In this document: in pieces, positions 9,185 through 17,595 of the stretch | How the letters are laid out: each line of letters opens with the position of its first letter | Numbering within the stretch: the stretch's first letter is position 1 | Source of the DNA: Chryseobacterium sp. ISL-6 | Lineage (GTDB): Bacteria; Bacteroidota; Bacteroidia; Flavobacteriales; Weeksellaceae | Direction of reading: 5' to 3' | Assembly (NCBI RefSeq): GCF_018613715.1 | Contig: NZ_JAGGPT010000006.1 | Location: 310,001-374,000 of the forward strand | DNA: 64,000 bases | Position numbers and translations under genes: made by a program | The notes under the pieces: model-generated | Told to the model about the DNA's origin: nothing | Seen by the model: the letters and a program-made list of their open reading frames with translations, nothing else | The model's database searches: none

Positions 9185-11971
9185 TTAAAATTTATTTTCT
9201 TCGCCTTCTCCAAAAGTCATACTTACCGGGTTTCCTGAATAGCTTGGTATCAATTTAAAAGGATCCAGAGTTTCGGGGCCTTTGTTTTTGGAATTTCTTT
9301 TCATGGAAAACTTATAATAAACGGTAACCATAAGCCCCGAGAACTTGGTTGTAAAATCAAGCTTATTTCCCCAGTCAAAATTTGGACTTGCCGTTATTTT
9401 AAAAGAACAATCTGCTCTTACACCAGCCTGAAGTTCTATTTCCGGGAATTTTTCGATCTGCTTAGCACTCATAGTAAGGCCCAATTCAAGTTCAAGCTTA
9501 CCTCCAAGAGTTCCCGAAAGAGTTAGATCTGTATCAAACTTATTTCCTTCTTTTGCGTCATTCCATTTTACGTATGCTTCTTCTATTGCTAAATTAGCAT
9601 AAAATATCAAATCTATACGGTAGGTGATGCTTAATGCATCCATCGAAATCTTTTCAATCAACCAAGTCGTGAGGTCTAGAAAAGTAATAAACTTTCCATA
9701 AACCGGGATCTTATCCGCTAAAGCCAATAAATCAATTTTAAGTTCACCACCGATAAGGGGAGAACACTTTGCCTTACCAGCAAGTTCCAGGCCTACAGAG
9801 TCTCCTGTTTTAGCGAATTTCCAGCTGATCCCAACAGATGGGGCAGGAGCCAGGAGTGAAAGGCTCATCATGCTTCTTCTTCCAGCCAAAGATGGAGGTA
9901 GAGATTCTGCACCTTTTCTAGCATCTTTTGCTCCGGCAATATCATCAACAGTATCATAGATAGATTTTAGAATGCCAAGCATCTTACGATACTTCTCAGC
10001 AAATTTCCAGCTTAATTCGTGAGAAACCCCGCTATTATATGAAACCTTGGCTGATAACCCGTAGCTGCCTTTCATATCGCCCATAAAGCGGTTAGCTGCT
10101 GTGCCTATCTTTTTTTGCCCGTCTTTTTTATTTTTATTTTCATTTCTTTCTTCTCTTCTTAATTCTGCTAGTGAGATTACATCTCCTTTAGTTTTAAGAT
10201 CTTTTACAGATATTGTATCCCTGGTCGCTTTACTCTCAGTCCCATAGATATTGTATGTAGGTTCAGAGTTCCCATACCATACCGGATCTGAAGTGTTATA
10301 AAAAAAGTTTAATGACCATTCAACATCTGGAAATAGCCTTAATTTGACTAATTGATTGGGATAACGACAGGTAGAAATAGGGACAAAATAAGTCTGTATT
10401 TTGTCCTTCGACAGCCAGAAATAATTGGCAAGCCATACTTCTGTTGCTGGCACATCGCTAAATTCTTTACTTCCAATAGCGATGGTTTTATTATAAATAT
10501 AATCAAGGTTTAACTGGAGTTTATTTTCTCCTATGTAATTGTAATCAGTATTTTCTGTCCATCCTTGTACATCAGCAACATTTTGAGAAGGAGCTTTAGT
10601 TTCGTCCGCATAAACATCAGTATCATTTGCCTGTGTAGAGTCATTTTTAACGGAAGGTATTTTACCTGTATAATGTGGTATCAATACCTTATCTAATAAA
10701 AAGACATGCTTTGGAATATTGTGTTTTTCATCTTTAGGAAGTAAAACACCTGTGCATAAAACGTTTTTATTCTGAAGGTTATCCAATGTAATGGTTACCT
10801 TTTTCTTTTCCTTATCACCAGTGATAATATCAAAAGTATTTTTGGTGTTATCTATTTTGTCTTTTGCATCTTCATCAAAGATAACATACGGACTACGCTT
10901 TTTATCAGATTCATCGGCTACGGTTATTTTACTGTATCCACAGGGATCATATTCTTTTTTAAGATATTCAATATCTCCAATGTACTGAATCTGATTATTT
11001 TTTTGTTTTTCAAATTCACCAAATAGAGCACTCATGTCATTGTAAGGAACCAATAGATCAGGGGAGGTATTAAAGATCCATTTTCCTTTTTCCATTCTGC
11101 CCCAGTTTGACGTGTCCTTTTGAGAGTCGTATGCTCCTTCCTGAGACAAAAAACCTTTTGGAAGTAAAACGGGTCCTGTAAATCCGACATAGCCTTTTAA
11201 TCTAAGAAAGAACTGTTCATCCTTCTTTTCTTTGTTGTGGTTTTTTTGCCAGTCAGGATTTAGTTGAAATTTTAGAGCTTTTACTGAATTGTAAACAAAT
11301 GGCCCAGGACTGGTGATTTCTACTCTTTCCTGTTTAGAAACAACTTTACCCTTGTTAATAAGTTCGACATCAAATATGAATTTTGAAAGATTATTATTCC
11401 AATCAGGAAGTAAATGAGTATATACTTCTACATCTACTGTTTGCCCATACAGAGCTTTTTTCTCATTATTTGTTAAAGGGATATATCCGGTTTTTGGAAA
11501 TTTAAAATGACAATATAGAACCTGTGGTTTATCTACAACCACGACTCTTAAAACCTCATTCCCATCTGCCTCCGGAAAAGTGCTGTAGGGAATTAAAAGA
11601 TGGATAACACCTATGCTTTTGGAATTTGTTTGAATATCTCCAGTGCTGAATACCTTATTATTTCCCTCAAACAGTTTATAATCTTTATTTTCTTCATTTT
11701 GAGTTTTTATGGTGTTAAAAAACTCATTAGGACCAAGGGTTGGATAAAGCTGTTTATAGGCTGTCCATATATGTTCTCTTATAAGAAACCATTTGACCTC
11801 TTTCATGGTAGATTCCGGATTACGCGTGCCTTTTCCAAGGCAGGTTTTATCCAGATAGGCTGTGAAAGAATTCTGCGAGTGACCTAGTTCCACAATGAAC
11901 CCGGTACCATATTTTTTAACGTTTTCTTTCGGCTCTTTGATCAGTGCCTTTTTAATTCCTGCTGTACCCAT
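9185..11971 (-). CDS. large unrecognised protein in PAAR-like operon, candidate secreted effector, 928 aa
   Basis: No signal peptide and no recognised catalytic motif. The first 120 residues look like a compact adaptor; roughly 120-600 are beta-rich with repeated strand patterns, suggesting stacked beta-sandwich domains. About 615-650 is a charged Lys/Arg/Glu linker, and from 650 on there are alternating amphipathic strands (LSAKVSYNSG, LTLSGTLGGKLELELGL) plus a hydrophobic patch (IPVYGKFITFLDLTTWLIEKI). The C-terminal third thus resembles a membrane-inserting or barrel-like module. The ATG lies two bases after the stop of the PAAR-like gene, so the two are coupled. The most economical idea is a cargo loaded via the PAAR-like tip of a type VI-like injection system. 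Function is not established. Confidence 0.7.
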   Translation of the reverse strand: MGTAGIKKALIKEPKENVKKYGTGFIVELGHSQNSFTAYLDKTCLGKGTRNPESTMKEVKWFLIREHIWTAYKQLYPTLGPNEFFNTIKTQNEENKDYKLFEGNNKVFSTGDIQTNSKSIGVIHLLIPYSTFPEADGNEVLRVVVVDKPQVLYCHFKFPKTGYIPLTNNEKKALYGQTVDVEVYTHLLPDWNNNLSKFIFDVELINKGKVVSKQERVEITSPGPFVYNSVKALKFQLNPDWQKNHNKEKKDEQFFLRLKGYVGFTGPVLLPKGFLSQEGAYDSQKDTSNWGRMEKGKWIFNTSPDLLVPYNDMSALFGEFEKQKNNQIQYIGDIEYLKKEYDPCGYSKITVADESDKKRSPYVIFDEDAKDKIDNTKNTFDIITGDKEKKKVTITLDNLQNKNVLCTGVLLPKDEKHNIPKHVFLLDKVLIPHYTGKIPSVKNDSTQANDTDVYADETKAPSQNVADVQGWTENTDYNYIGENKLQLNLDYIYNKTIAIGSKEFSDVPATEVWLANYFWLSKDKIQTYFVPISTCRYPNQLVKLRLFPDVEWSLNFFYNTSDPVWYGNSEPTYNIYGTESKATRDTISVKDLKTKGDVISLAELRREERNENKNKKDGQKKIGTAANRFMGDMKGSYGLSAKVSYNSGVSHELSWKFAEKYRKMLGILKSIYDTVDDIAGAKDARKGAESLPPSLAGRRSMMSLSLLAPAPSVGISWKFAKTGDSVGLELAGKAKCSPLIGGELKIDLLALADKIPVYGKFITFLDLTTWLIEKISMDALSITYRIDLIFYANLAIEEAYVKWNDAKEGNKFDTDLTLSGTLGGKLELELGLTMSAKQIEKFPEIELQAGVRADCSFKITASPNFDWGNKLDFTTKFSGLMVTVYYKFSMKRNSKNKGPETLDPFKLIPSYSGNPVSMTFGEGEENKF

Positions 11972-11973
11972 AC

Positions 11974-12444
11974 CTAAAATCCAAATTTATACATGTCCTT
12001 CGCATTATATTGTGACATATCAATGATAGGATTTACATGAGGCTGAAGTTCTTCGTCAGCGTTTTTAATGTTGCTTTGGGATGGTTCTCCGATCTGTCCT
12101 GTTTTAATAATACTTATGCAGTCTTTGCCTCCAACAGGGCAGGTGGCCTTGCTGTCTTCCAATAAAATATAACCGTCTGGTGGAGAATATTTTTCCTTTT
12201 CATAGTAACCACTCCATTCTGTAACGATGGCAACGCAAGGAGTATTAAGCTTCTTTTTACACGAACCAAAGCAGTTTTTTTCAAAAGTGGGTCCTATATC
12301 TTTATGAGTGGCAGCAAGTTTAGAACTTCCATTAAGATCATTAATGAAATATTTCTGTTGCGTGAGTACCATTAATTTATCTGGAGTAGTACCAAACTGG
12401 CATTGGCACAAGGCTCCCTGTACTACTTTTTCTTTTAAAGGCAT
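11974..12444 (-). CDS. PAAR-like (DUF4280-type) protein, 156 aa
   Basis: PAAR-like proteins cap the spike of contractile injection systems and carry cargo. The N-terminus KVVQGALCQCQFGTTPDKLMVL matches the DUF4280 start, in which a Cys-x-Cys-x-FG motif precedes a Pro and the sequence 'KLxVL'. It is followed by a conserved second half with NCFGSCKKK, a TPC motif, and a closing section around CPVGGKDCISI. Multiple paired cysteines fit metal binding at the tip. It has no signal peptide, as expected for cargo delivered from the cytoplasm. It lies two bases upstream of the 928-residue gene. No tube, sheath or baseplate gene is in the window, so the machine would be encoded elsewhere. Confidence 0.8.
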   Translation of the reverse strand: MPLKEKVVQGALCQCQFGTTPDKLMVLTQQKYFINDLNGSSKLAATHKDIGPTFEKNCFGSCKKKLNTPCVAIVTEWSGYYEKEKYSPPDGYILLEDSKATCPVGGKDCISIIKTGQIGEPSQSNIKNADEELQPHVNPIIDMSQYNAKDMYKFGF

Positions 12445-12498
12445 ATTAATATAATTTGTGTGGTCTGTAAAATTAATGTTTTTTATACAAATGGATTT

Positions 12499-13488
12499 TT
12501 ACCAGTCATTCTCATATATGTTTTTATAGAATCCCCATTTATTAGGCTCTGATATAACTAAACCTCCCGTAATAAAAGGACTCTCTTTGCTTAATTCCTT
12601 ATGTTTATAATCTTCATTATTGAGTTGAAATTGAGTGTAATTTATTTTTTTCACTAAAGTTTTATTTCCTAAGGAATCATTGGTGAAAACTTCAAAATAA
12701 GCTCTCGTATGCATAGGAAAATGATGATATAAGTCCAAATCAAAAATAACATGTAAAGACATAAAGTAAGATGACGGGTCTGGATGATTTTTAGGAATAA
12801 AGTAAGGGTCTGCAGGCATTTCCTCACTCTTGAACTCTATCACAAAAGAATGGTAGCCGGTTGGGATCTTATTGATTGTTTGAAGTCCGGAAAATCTAAT
12901 TGGAAATTGATAAGGAATTACCGAGAGAAATAAAGCTGTTTTTGCTTTTCTGGTTTCTCCGTAATCAATGAATTTAGAATGGAAAAAAAGGTTCCAAAAC
13001 CAATCATATTGAAGACTTTTTTCCAGGTCCGTTTTATTATCTATTTTATGATCAACTGATGTGAAAAGATCAGTAAGAGGTTTGCTCGAGTATTTTTGTG
13101 ATAGTTTAGATTTTTCATCTTTCCATCGTTCTTTAATCTCTTCCAAATTAGTGATTTCATTGGTGCCGATACCTTTTTCATTCAGGTGAGTTTGAATAGG
13201 GTATAAGGCTTTTGATATTGAGTCTGCTAAAATTTCACTGATATTGTCGGGCTGATGCTGATTATAGAAAATATTTTTTTTGTTAATCGTTAAAACACCC
13301 TTATTATATTCAAGATTTAGATCTGCGGTTGCCTCGTAATCAATTCTTTTTGATGGGACTTTCTCATCATAGGAATAGTATTTAATTGAGATGCCATAGT
13401 TTCTGGGTTTCAGTCCCAAAGGATTGATTCTAAGTGTATTTAGTCTCCTTAATATTTCTTTTTTTGACATTACGATGCCCATAACCAT
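12499..13488 (-). CDS. hypothetical protein at the head of the PAAR-like operon, 329 aa
   Basis: I do not recognise this protein. It has no signal peptide or membrane helix. The N-terminal 80 residues are mixed (KNYG/SIKYYSYDEK), then a charged helical stretch (LEEIKERWKDEKSKLSQKYSS), then a beta-rich C-terminal half with a conserved-looking SYFMSLHVIFDLDLYHHFP segment. The start is uncertain: ATGs at 13488, 13482 and 13470 are in frame; an AGG lies a plausible distance before 13488. It is 54 bases upstream of the PAAR-like gene on the same strand, so it is probably co-transcribed and may be a chaperone, adaptor or second cargo. That role is inferred from position only. Confidence 0.65.
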   Translation of the reverse strand: MVMGIVMSKKEILRRLNTLRINPLGLKPRNYGISIKYYSYDEKVPSKRIDYEATADLNLEYNKGVLTINKKNIFYNQHQPDNISEILADSISKALYPIQTHLNEKGIGTNEITNLEEIKERWKDEKSKLSQKYSSKPLTDLFTSVDHKIDNKTDLEKSLQYDWFWNLFFHSKFIDYGETRKAKTALFLSVIPYQFPIRFSGLQTINKIPTGYHSFVIEFKSEEMPADPYFIPKNHPDPSSYFMSLHVIFDLDLYHHFPMHTRAYFEVFTNDSLGNKTLVKKINYTQFQLNNEDYKHKELSKESPFITGGLVISEPNKWGFYKNIYENDW

Positions 13489-13633
13489 ATCATTTTAACC
13501 TGTCAAACATTAGTTGTAATAATCAAATTTAATGAATTGTTTGTAAAATCTTTAAATTTTTAAAAGGAGAGTTAAATATAGTGTAGATGTGCTATTTTTG
13601 TGACTTAACCGAAGCTAATAAACCAATTAAAAT

Positions 13634-15916
13634 ATGAGAATAAAATCTACATTAATCTTCCTGGGGATAACTTCTTCTTGTAACGCTCAGATACTTAGTA
13701 TTCCTGATTCGCAATTCAAAGCTAAATTATTACAGGCGGATATCACCAATGATATTGCGAAAAATATAAATGGCAGCTCTATTAAAATAGATGCCAACAA
13801 CAATAATGAAATAGAGCAAAATGAAGTTTTGGCTGTTTATCAATTGCAAATTCAAAATATTTCTGCAACTTCACCAACTAAGATATCAGATCTAACAGGT
13901 TTGAATGCATTTTCAAATTTAAAAGTGTTAGTCGCTTTTAATAATGCGGTTACTAATGCTGATGTTTCTCCTCTTGTGAACCTGGAGCACATTGATTTTA
14001 CAAATAATTTACTTAATTCAATTAATCTCAATGGTTTGCTTAATCTAAAAAGGCTTAATTGTTCTTATAACAACCTCGTAACGTTAAATATTACAGGGTT
14101 ATCTAATCTGCAGATCCTCGATTGTGGACACAATCAAATTGCCAATTTAGATTTAAGTAATAAGCCGGAGTTAATACAACTGGAAGCTCGAAATAATAAT
14201 ATTTCGACTTTGGATGTAAGTAGCCTAATTAAAGTTAACGATTTTGTTGTTAATGACAATCCTATTTCGGTACTGGACTTGTCAATGATTAATAAAATAG
14301 GAACTCTTCAATGTATGCATACCAATGTGAGTGTAGTCGATGTATCCAATCAGACAGGTTTAACTACTTTATTGTGTGGTAATAATCCAAATTTGGAGAG
14401 GATTTTCATGAAAAACGGAAGTGTAGAATCTGGACTGAATCTTGAAAATCTCCCTAATTTAAAATATGTATGTGTTGACGAGTGGGAGATGTACACGATT
14501 CAACAGCATGTAAATATTAATGGCAGTACAAATTGTTCCGTTAATACCTATTGTTCATTTAATCCGGGTGGGACTTATTTTGTAGCTCAAGGAAGCACGA
14601 AATATGATTTTAATAATGATGGCTGTGGTATTACAGACCCTATATATCCAAATATGAAGTTCAATGTGACCAATCAAGGAGGGTATTTGACAGGAGTATT
14701 GATAGGTAATTCATCTGGAAACTATGGTTTACCGGTATTAGCAGGAACACATACGCTTACTCCTATTCTGGAAAACCCGGCTTATTTTACGGTTAATCCA
14801 TCAAGTGCTACTTTCTCTTTTCCCTCTATGGTAAGTCCACAAACTCAAAACTTTTGTGTTATCCCGAATGGAGTTCATAATGACCTTGAAATCAACGTTA
14901 TTCCTTTAGATGGTGCAAGACCGGGATTTGATGCGCATTATAAAATAATTTATAAGAATAAAGGAAATCAGACTCAATCGGGTTTAATTACTCTGCAATT
15001 TAATGACGCCGTTTTGGACTTTATGTCTTCTGTTCCGGGTATTTCAAATCAGGTGCCCAATATTTTATCATGGAATTTTTCAAACATCCAGCCTTTTGAA
15101 ACAAGAGTAATCAATTTTGTGCTGAATTTAAATGCGTCTACAGAAGTACCTCCTTTAAATTTAGGTGATATTTTGAATTTTAACGCACATATTTCAGACA
15201 ATAGTGATGAGACTCCCCAAGATAATACTTCCGTATTGAACCAAAATGTTGTCAATGCTTTTGATCCGAATGATAAAACCTGTTTAGAAGGGAATATAAT
15301 TTCACAGAGTTCTGTAGGTGGTTATGTGCATTATTTAATCCGTTTTGAAAACAATGGTACTGCAAATGCTCAGAACATTTTAGTGAAAGATATCATAGAT
15401 GGGAACAAGTTTGATATAAACAGTTTAATACCTATTGGAGGAAGTCATGATTATGAAACCAAAATTACAGGGACAAAAGTAGAATTTATCTTTCAGGGTA
15501 TTAATCTTCCTTTTGATGATGCTAATAATGACGGTTATGTGATATTTAAAATTAAGGTAAAACCGACATTGCTTGCTGGAGAGTCGTTTGCAAATATGGC
15601 AAATATTTATTTTGATTATAATTTCCCAATAGAAACAAATAACTATGTTACAACTGTTCAAAACTCATTAGGAATAAAAGACACGGAGTTTAAAACTGAT
15701 ATTGCAATTTATCCAAATCCTGTAAAGGATGTTTTAATATTTAAAACAAGTGAAAAATTGATAAAAATTGAAATATATGACCTGGCAGGAAGAATTGTTA
15801 GAAAAGCTTTTCTAAGTGAAAACAAAATAGATATAAATGATTTGAAATCTGGAAATTATATTATAAAAGTCTATACAAAAGAAGCTTCAAATACCTTAAA
15901 ATTAATTAAGAAGTAA
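13634..15916 (+). CDS. leucine-rich-repeat T9SS surface protein, 760 aa
   Basis: A secreted, probably surface-anchored adhesin-like protein. Signal peptide at residues 1-19 (cleavage after CNAQ). Residues about 85-260 form repeats of the pattern LxxLxxLxCxxNxLxxLDxS (for example LQILDCGHNQIANLDLS), a Bacteroidota LRR variant. Residues about 300-400 contain an SdrD/CNA-like stretch (YDFNNDGCG). The 410-680 part is a beta-sandwich 'conserved repeat' region of the DUF7619 kind (FDPNDKTCLEG and FENNGTANAQN). The end is a type A T9SS sorting domain (IAIYPNPVKD to NTLKLIKK). A TATTTTTG -7-like box lies 34 bases before the ATG. It is monocistronic and ends at a strong terminator. Confidence 0.9.
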   Translation: MRIKSTLIFLGITSSCNAQILSIPDSQFKAKLLQADITNDIAKNINGSSIKIDANNNNEIEQNEVLAVYQLQIQNISATSPTKISDLTGLNAFSNLKVLVAFNNAVTNADVSPLVNLEHIDFTNNLLNSINLNGLLNLKRLNCSYNNLVTLNITGLSNLQILDCGHNQIANLDLSNKPELIQLEARNNNISTLDVSSLIKVNDFVVNDNPISVLDLSMINKIGTLQCMHTNVSVVDVSNQTGLTTLLCGNNPNLERIFMKNGSVESGLNLENLPNLKYVCVDEWEMYTIQQHVNINGSTNCSVNTYCSFNPGGTYFVAQGSTKYDFNNDGCGITDPIYPNMKFNVTNQGGYLTGVLIGNSSGNYGLPVLAGTHTLTPILENPAYFTVNPSSATFSFPSMVSPQTQNFCVIPNGVHNDLEINVIPLDGARPGFDAHYKIIYKNKGNQTQSGLITLQFNDAVLDFMSSVPGISNQVPNILSWNFSNIQPFETRVINFVLNLNASTEVPPLNLGDILNFNAHISDNSDETPQDNTSVLNQNVVNAFDPNDKTCLEGNIISQSSVGGYVHYLIRFENNGTANAQNILVKDIIDGNKFDINSLIPIGGSHDYETKITGTKVEFIFQGINLPFDDANNDGYVIFKIKVKPTLLAGESFANMANIYFDYNFPIETNNYVTTVQNSLGIKDTEFKTDIAIYPNPVKDVLIFKTSEKLIKIEIYDLAGRIVRKAFLSENKIDINDLKSGNYIIKVYTKEASNTLKLIKK

Positions 15917-15941
15917 AATTGTTGAAATATTAATATACGTG

Positions 15942-15970
15942 AGGTTGATCAATGGATCAACCTTTTTTGT
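15942..15970 (+). terminator. terminator of the LRR/T9SS gene
   Basis: A 9-bp perfect stem AGGTTGATC/GATCAACCT with a four-base loop is followed by a T-rich run on the plus strand. Confidence 0.9.
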
Positions 15971-15991
15971 TATAAGCGATTGATATAAAAA

Positions 15992-16024
15992 AGAAAAATC
16001 TCCCAGTTTCCTGAGAGATTTTCT
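15992..16024 (-). terminator. terminator of the tRNA-Val pair
   Basis: On the minus strand AGAAAATCTC pairs with GAGATTTTTCT and is followed by a long U-rich tract, directly downstream of the two tRNA genes. Confidence 0.8.
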
Positions 16025-16026
16025 GT

Positions 16027-16100
16027 GGGCCCTGAGGGATTCGAACCCCCGACCCTCTGGGTGTAAACCAGATGCTCTGAACCAACTGAGCTAAGAGCCC
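16027..16100 (-). tRNA. tRNA-Val (anticodon UAC)
   Basis: Read on the minus strand, 74 bases fold as a standard cloverleaf: acceptor GGGCTCT/AGGGCCC (with G-U pairs), D-stem GCTC/GAGC, anticodon stem TCTGG/CCAGA with loop TTTACAC, giving anticodon TAC for valine codon GUA, and T-arm GGGGGTTCGAATCCCTC containing TTCGAAT. The variable loop is five bases. CCA is not encoded after the discriminator, so it would be added by the nucleotidyltransferase. It is the downstream member of an identical pair. Confidence 0.97.
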
Positions 16101-16139
16101 TGAATTTTTTTTTAAAAGGCTTCAGTTACCTTTCTCTGT

Positions 16140-16213
16140 GGGCCCTGAGGGATTCGAACCCCCGACCCTCTGGGTGTAAACCAGATGCTCTGAACCAACT
16201 GAGCTAAGAGCCC
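16140..16213 (-). tRNA. tRNA-Val (anticodon UAC), second identical copy
   Basis: All 74 bases are the same as in the copy at 16027-16100, which lies 39 bases downstream on the same strand. Same cloverleaf and TAC anticodon, no encoded CCA. A short segment flanking the 3' side (TGTG before GGGCCC on the plus strand) is also shared, consistent with tandem duplication. Likely transcribed as one precursor with the other copy. Confidence 0.97.
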
Positions 16214-16253
16214 CACTTACGATTTCTCGTTTTGAGTGGTGCAAATATACGAC

Positions 16254-17498
16254 TTATTCTTTTACAGACAAATTTTTTTCTAAAAATTCTCCGACTACAA
16301 AGTTGCTTCCGCCAATAAAAATCATTTCATCATTTGTACATTCTTGTTTTGCAGATAAATACGCTTCCTGTACAGAATCAAAAATTTTGTAAATTATTTT
16401 TGCATTAATGAGCAAATCTTCATAATCTTTTGGATGGCGTCCCCTGTGGATAGCTGGTTTTGCAAAATAAAACTTAGAATTTTCAGGCAGCAAATTCATC
16501 ACTTCATCTATTTTTTTATCATTTACAAAACCTAAAATAACATGTTTGTGGCGATCAATTGAATTGAGCTGGGAAAAAACCTGTTCTAATCCTGCTTGAT
16601 TGTGAGCGGTATCACAAATCGTTAATGGAGTTTTGGAAAACTCAAACCAACGACCAATAAATCCGGTGTTCTGATTAACATTTAGTAATCCACTTTCAAT
16701 ATCCTGGTGTGAAATTTCAACATTTAACCTTGTTAATTCATCTGTTAAAGCTAAAACAACCCGGATATTCTTTTGTTGATAGTTTCCTTTTAAATCTGAT
16801 TTTAAATCTGATTTTATGGAAGTAGCGTCAATAAAATTGGCATTTTCTTTTTTGGCTTTATCCCTAATAATATTTTTTACAGTCTCATTTTCATCTCCCG
16901 AAATGATTGTAATATTATTTTTAATAATGCCTGCTTTCTCATAGGCAATTTCCTCGATGGTATTACCTAATATGTTCTGATGGTCTAATTGTACATTCGT
17001 AATGGCAGAAACCATAGGTTTTATTATGTTTGTAGAGTCTAGTCTGCCTCCCAATCCTACTTCTATAATAGCAAAATCGACTTGCTGCTGATAAAAATAC
17101 TCAAAAGCCATTATGGTTGTGAACTCAAAAAAAGAGGGTAGAATGTCCTCTGGAAGAGTTTTTAGTTTCTGAATGAAATTAAAAACAAATTCTTTATCAC
17201 AATTTTCACCGTTCACTTTTATACGTTCTGTAAAATCAATAAGATGAGGTGAATTATATATTCCGACTTTGTATCCTGCTTCCTGGAGTATAGAGGCCAA
17301 CATATTACTTGTTGAACCCTTTCCATTCGTTCCTCCAATATGAATACATTTTATTTTTTCCTGTGGGTTGTCAAAAAAAGCACAAAGCTTGGTTATATTA
17401 TCCAATCCCGGCTTGTAAGCCTTCTCACCATCGATCTGATAGTTGGGTGCTTGCACGAAAAGCCAGTCTACGGCTTCTTGATATTCTTTGGTTGTCAT
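16254..17498 (-). CDS. folC: bifunctional folylpolyglutamate synthase / dihydrofolate synthase, 414 aa
   Basis: Adds glutamate to dihydropteroate and then to tetrahydrofolate, using ATP, in the cytoplasm. A Mur-ligase fold is evident: the P-loop HIGGTNGKGSTSNML near residues 52-66, YNSPHLIDFTERIKVNG (the folate-site segment), and EVGLGGRLDSTNII with the metal-binding acidic residue. The ATP-domain motif DHQNILGNTIEEIAYEKAGII follows. The C-terminal domain carries CDTAHNQAG. Length is normal for FolC. The start ATG at 17498 gives MTTKEYQEAVDWLF, typical of Bacteroidota. It is divergent from the TolC-family gene and not in an obvious operon. Confidence 0.96.
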   Translation of the reverse strand: MTTKEYQEAVDWLFVQAPNYQIDGEKAYKPGLDNITKLCAFFDNPQEKIKCIHIGGTNGKGSTSNMLASILQEAGYKVGIYNSPHLIDFTERIKVNGENCDKEFVFNFIQKLKTLPEDILPSFFEFTTIMAFEYFYQQQVDFAIIEVGLGGRLDSTNIIKPMVSAITNVQLDHQNILGNTIEEIAYEKAGIIKNNITIISGDENETVKNIIRDKAKKENANFIDATSIKSDLKSDLKGNYQQKNIRVVLALTDELTRLNVEISHQDIESGLLNVNQNTGFIGRWFEFSKTPLTICDTAHNQAGLEQVFSQLNSIDRHKHVILGFVNDKKIDEVMNLLPENSKFYFAKPAIHRGRHPKDYEDLLINAKIIYKIFDSVQEAYLSAKQECTNDEMIFIGGSNFVVGEFLEKNLSVKE

Positions 17499-17595
17499 GA
17501 TGCAAAATTCTCAAAAGTTTTATTAAAATGAAACATTAATTTTTAAATGTGTAACTTTTTTATATTTACTACGTCTAATATGGTAAAATCTCTAT

